From assembly GCF_000003815.2 (NCBI RefSeq), contig NC_049997.1:10885315-10949314 (forward strand): DNA of 64,000 nt. Reading direction: 5' to 3'. The DNA comes from Branchiostoma floridae (lineage: Eukaryota; Chordata; Leptocardii; Amphioxiformes; Branchiostomatidae). The position numbers and the translations under genes are program-made. The notes below the pieces were generated by a model. It made no database searches. It saw only the letters and a list, made by a program, of their open reading frames with translations, and was not told the DNA's origin. This document shows positions 62,656 to 64,000 of the stretch, piece after piece; the first letter of the stretch is position 1; the number at the start of each line of letters is the position of its first letter.

Positions 62656-62941
62656 CTAATGAGCCGTACCTATCTAATTAAAAATCTCGTGTCGTCTGTA
62701 AACGCGTTTACTCCCGGCACCCCGCCGACTCAAAACAAAAGGCTTTGTTCCGAGGTAGGCGTGAGATTTTACAGTATCAAGATTGTACAAGGCTTTATAA
62801 CAAGAAACATCTTACATTTGTGTAAACTTTTGATACAACAAGTCATTATGGAGGAAAATTCCAAACTGTAAGACCTTTAACACACTGTTAGGTAGACTGA
62901 TATCATGCTATCTGCCAAGAGTATCGTCAATATATCTGCAA

Positions 62942-63115
62942 GGTTGTCATGAAAGTACGAGGGGTGATTAATAAGTTCCCAGCCTCATACAGATATAAGG
63001 CGCACAACTCAACTTCTAGGGCATTCATAAGCAAACCTTGGATTTTGAGTTGCGCACCATATACCTGTATGAGGCTGTGAACTCATTGATCACCCCTCAT
63101 ACTTTCATGACAACG
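62942..63115. repeat. Foldback element (AAAGTACGAGGGGTGATTAA arms)
   Basis: GTTGTCATGAAAGTACGAGG + GGTGATTAATAAGTTC is mirrored by GAACTCATTGATCACCCCTC + ATACTTTCATGACAAC. The arms exceed 60 bp. The GAGGGGTGATNAATNAGTTC motif resembles mariner-type ends. Confidence 0.75.
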
Positions 63116-63439
63116 TTACAGATGTATCCATGACGCTCCTGACAGATAACATGTATATAACAGTTCATCTGGCAGTGTGTTGAACTTGTAGGTCCTGGAG
63201 TTATTATGGAACAAAATTCTTTGAGTAACTCCAGATCCTTTGTATTAGATGTCACAGTGTGTAATTTTGTTCCATTATGACTTGTAAGTTCAAGATGCTT
63301 TTTGTTGTCTCATATCTGTCAGTTAATTTGAGGTAATTTGAATGTCTGTACATTTGGCCTGCCTGTTAGCCTGAGTACCATCCTCCGTAGTGATCGCTGG
63401 CTCAATCATTTTGCTTGAACCATGGATAGCAAGCAAAAG

Positions 63440-63600
63440 TACAGTCAAACCTGTATTAGCGGCCACCTTTGCATAGCAGCCACCTGGCCATAGTGGCCAC
63501 TTTTTGTAGGTCCCTTGGATTCGTAATGATTAAGAAATAGGCTTAGCGGCCACCTGTCCAACGCGGCCACGGCCACACGATTTCCGGATCCGTTGATACG
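63440..63600. repeat. Repeat with GCGGCCACCT phrases
   Basis: AGTCAAACCTGTATTAGCGG + CCACCTTTGC, then TAGCGGCCACCTGTCCAACG. A diverged relative with AACGACCACCTGGCTAATGT and GTGACCACCTGTCCACAC is at 33553-33660. Probably the ends of a DNA transposon. Confidence 0.5.
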
Positions 63601-64000
63601 GAAACACTGCCTATTGCAACCATACTGCAGCCTTATGTCACCCTGCACCGAGTTTGAATTGTAGTTTGTGAGGATTTGGAGTTCCTGACAGGGTCATTTT
63701 GGCGGTAGCAGAAGGTATGCATGCCTTGAGCATTAAGGTATCTCGGTTGGCTAAATTGGCATTTTGACCTTCCACTGTTTTCTTATTGATAAATTAAGAA
63801 AGAATGGAGCCGTAACGAATGTTGATAGATGGGCATTAGAGAATTCTAAATCTGATTTTTTTGGGCCGAATGGATGATGTCATCATTTTTATTACCTCTG
63901 ATATTATTTTTTTCTATGACAAAATACAGCACCTTGGTACATTCCACTGAAATGAAACTTCGTTTTTCGGTTGCGTAACGAAGCAAGCTACCAACAGTAT

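Larger units (their letters stand above)
57885..64000. other. Intergenic region with no recognised gene
   Basis: Six kb with no exon I can support. 57885-58900 is the upstream side of the SLC17-like gene. Sequence at 58077-58160 shares GATTATATGGATG...TTTTCACCCATTTCCAA with 13332-13395. Foldback elements are at 59451-59815, 60088-60290 and 62942-63115. 60500-62500 is AT-rich, largely free of these repeats, and could be a long 3' untranslated region of a neighbouring gene. Confidence 0.5.

Overview
The window is animal genomic DNA: genes are broken into many small exons with GT-AG introns, the introns are full of short inverted-repeat (foldback/MITE-like) elements, tRNA-derived SINE-like sequences and microsatellites, and the proteins are solute carriers of bilaterian type. 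The dense, diverse foldback repeats (including one that recurs with ends CTCTCCAAGCAGA) and the tandem expansion of SLC5 genes make a lancelet (Branchiostoma) the best guess. The species is an inference from style, not from a database match.

Layout. (1) 1099-1461, minus strand: a lone first exon of an SLC5 sodium-coupled monocarboxylate-transporter-like gene whose remaining exons run off the left edge. (2) 3284-3646, plus strand: a second, head-to-head first exon of the same type with no private downstream exons visible; it may be an orphan duplicate or an alternative first exon for the next gene. (3) 8597-24896, plus: a complete 16-exon SLC5A8/A12-like gene, 689 codons plus stop by my splicing. 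(4) 28546-46135, plus: a complete 17-exon paralogue, 653 codons plus stop. (5) 48105-57884, minus: an 11-exon SLC17-like (vesicular anion / organic anion transporter, major facilitator superfamily) gene, convergent with gene 4. Its penultimate exon carries a 5-bp tandem duplication that breaks the frame. (6) 57885-64000: no recognisable gene, only repeats and AT-rich unique sequence. A tRNA-Gly(CCC) gene lies antisense in an intron of gene 4, and a 26-nt-deleted relic of it lies in another intron of the same gene.

The SLC5 proteins would carry monocarboxylates (lactate, short-chain fatty acids, nicotinate in the known family members) with sodium across the plasma membrane; the SLC17 protein would move organic or inorganic anions. 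No joint pathway is implied by the sequence; the SLC5 set is a local duplication cluster.

The most unusual pattern is that splice-junction edges of exons have been copied locally again and again. Short blocks spanning part of an exon plus adjoining intron are repeated next to the real exon at at least seven junctions in four genes, and the terminal coding ends of both convergent genes have been amplified into minisatellite-like tracts in the space between them. A near-identical mobile element of about 2 kb of unknown class sits at 4503-6493 and 29928-31920, in direct orientation on either side of gene 3; the second copy interrupts another repeat, which exposes its ends.
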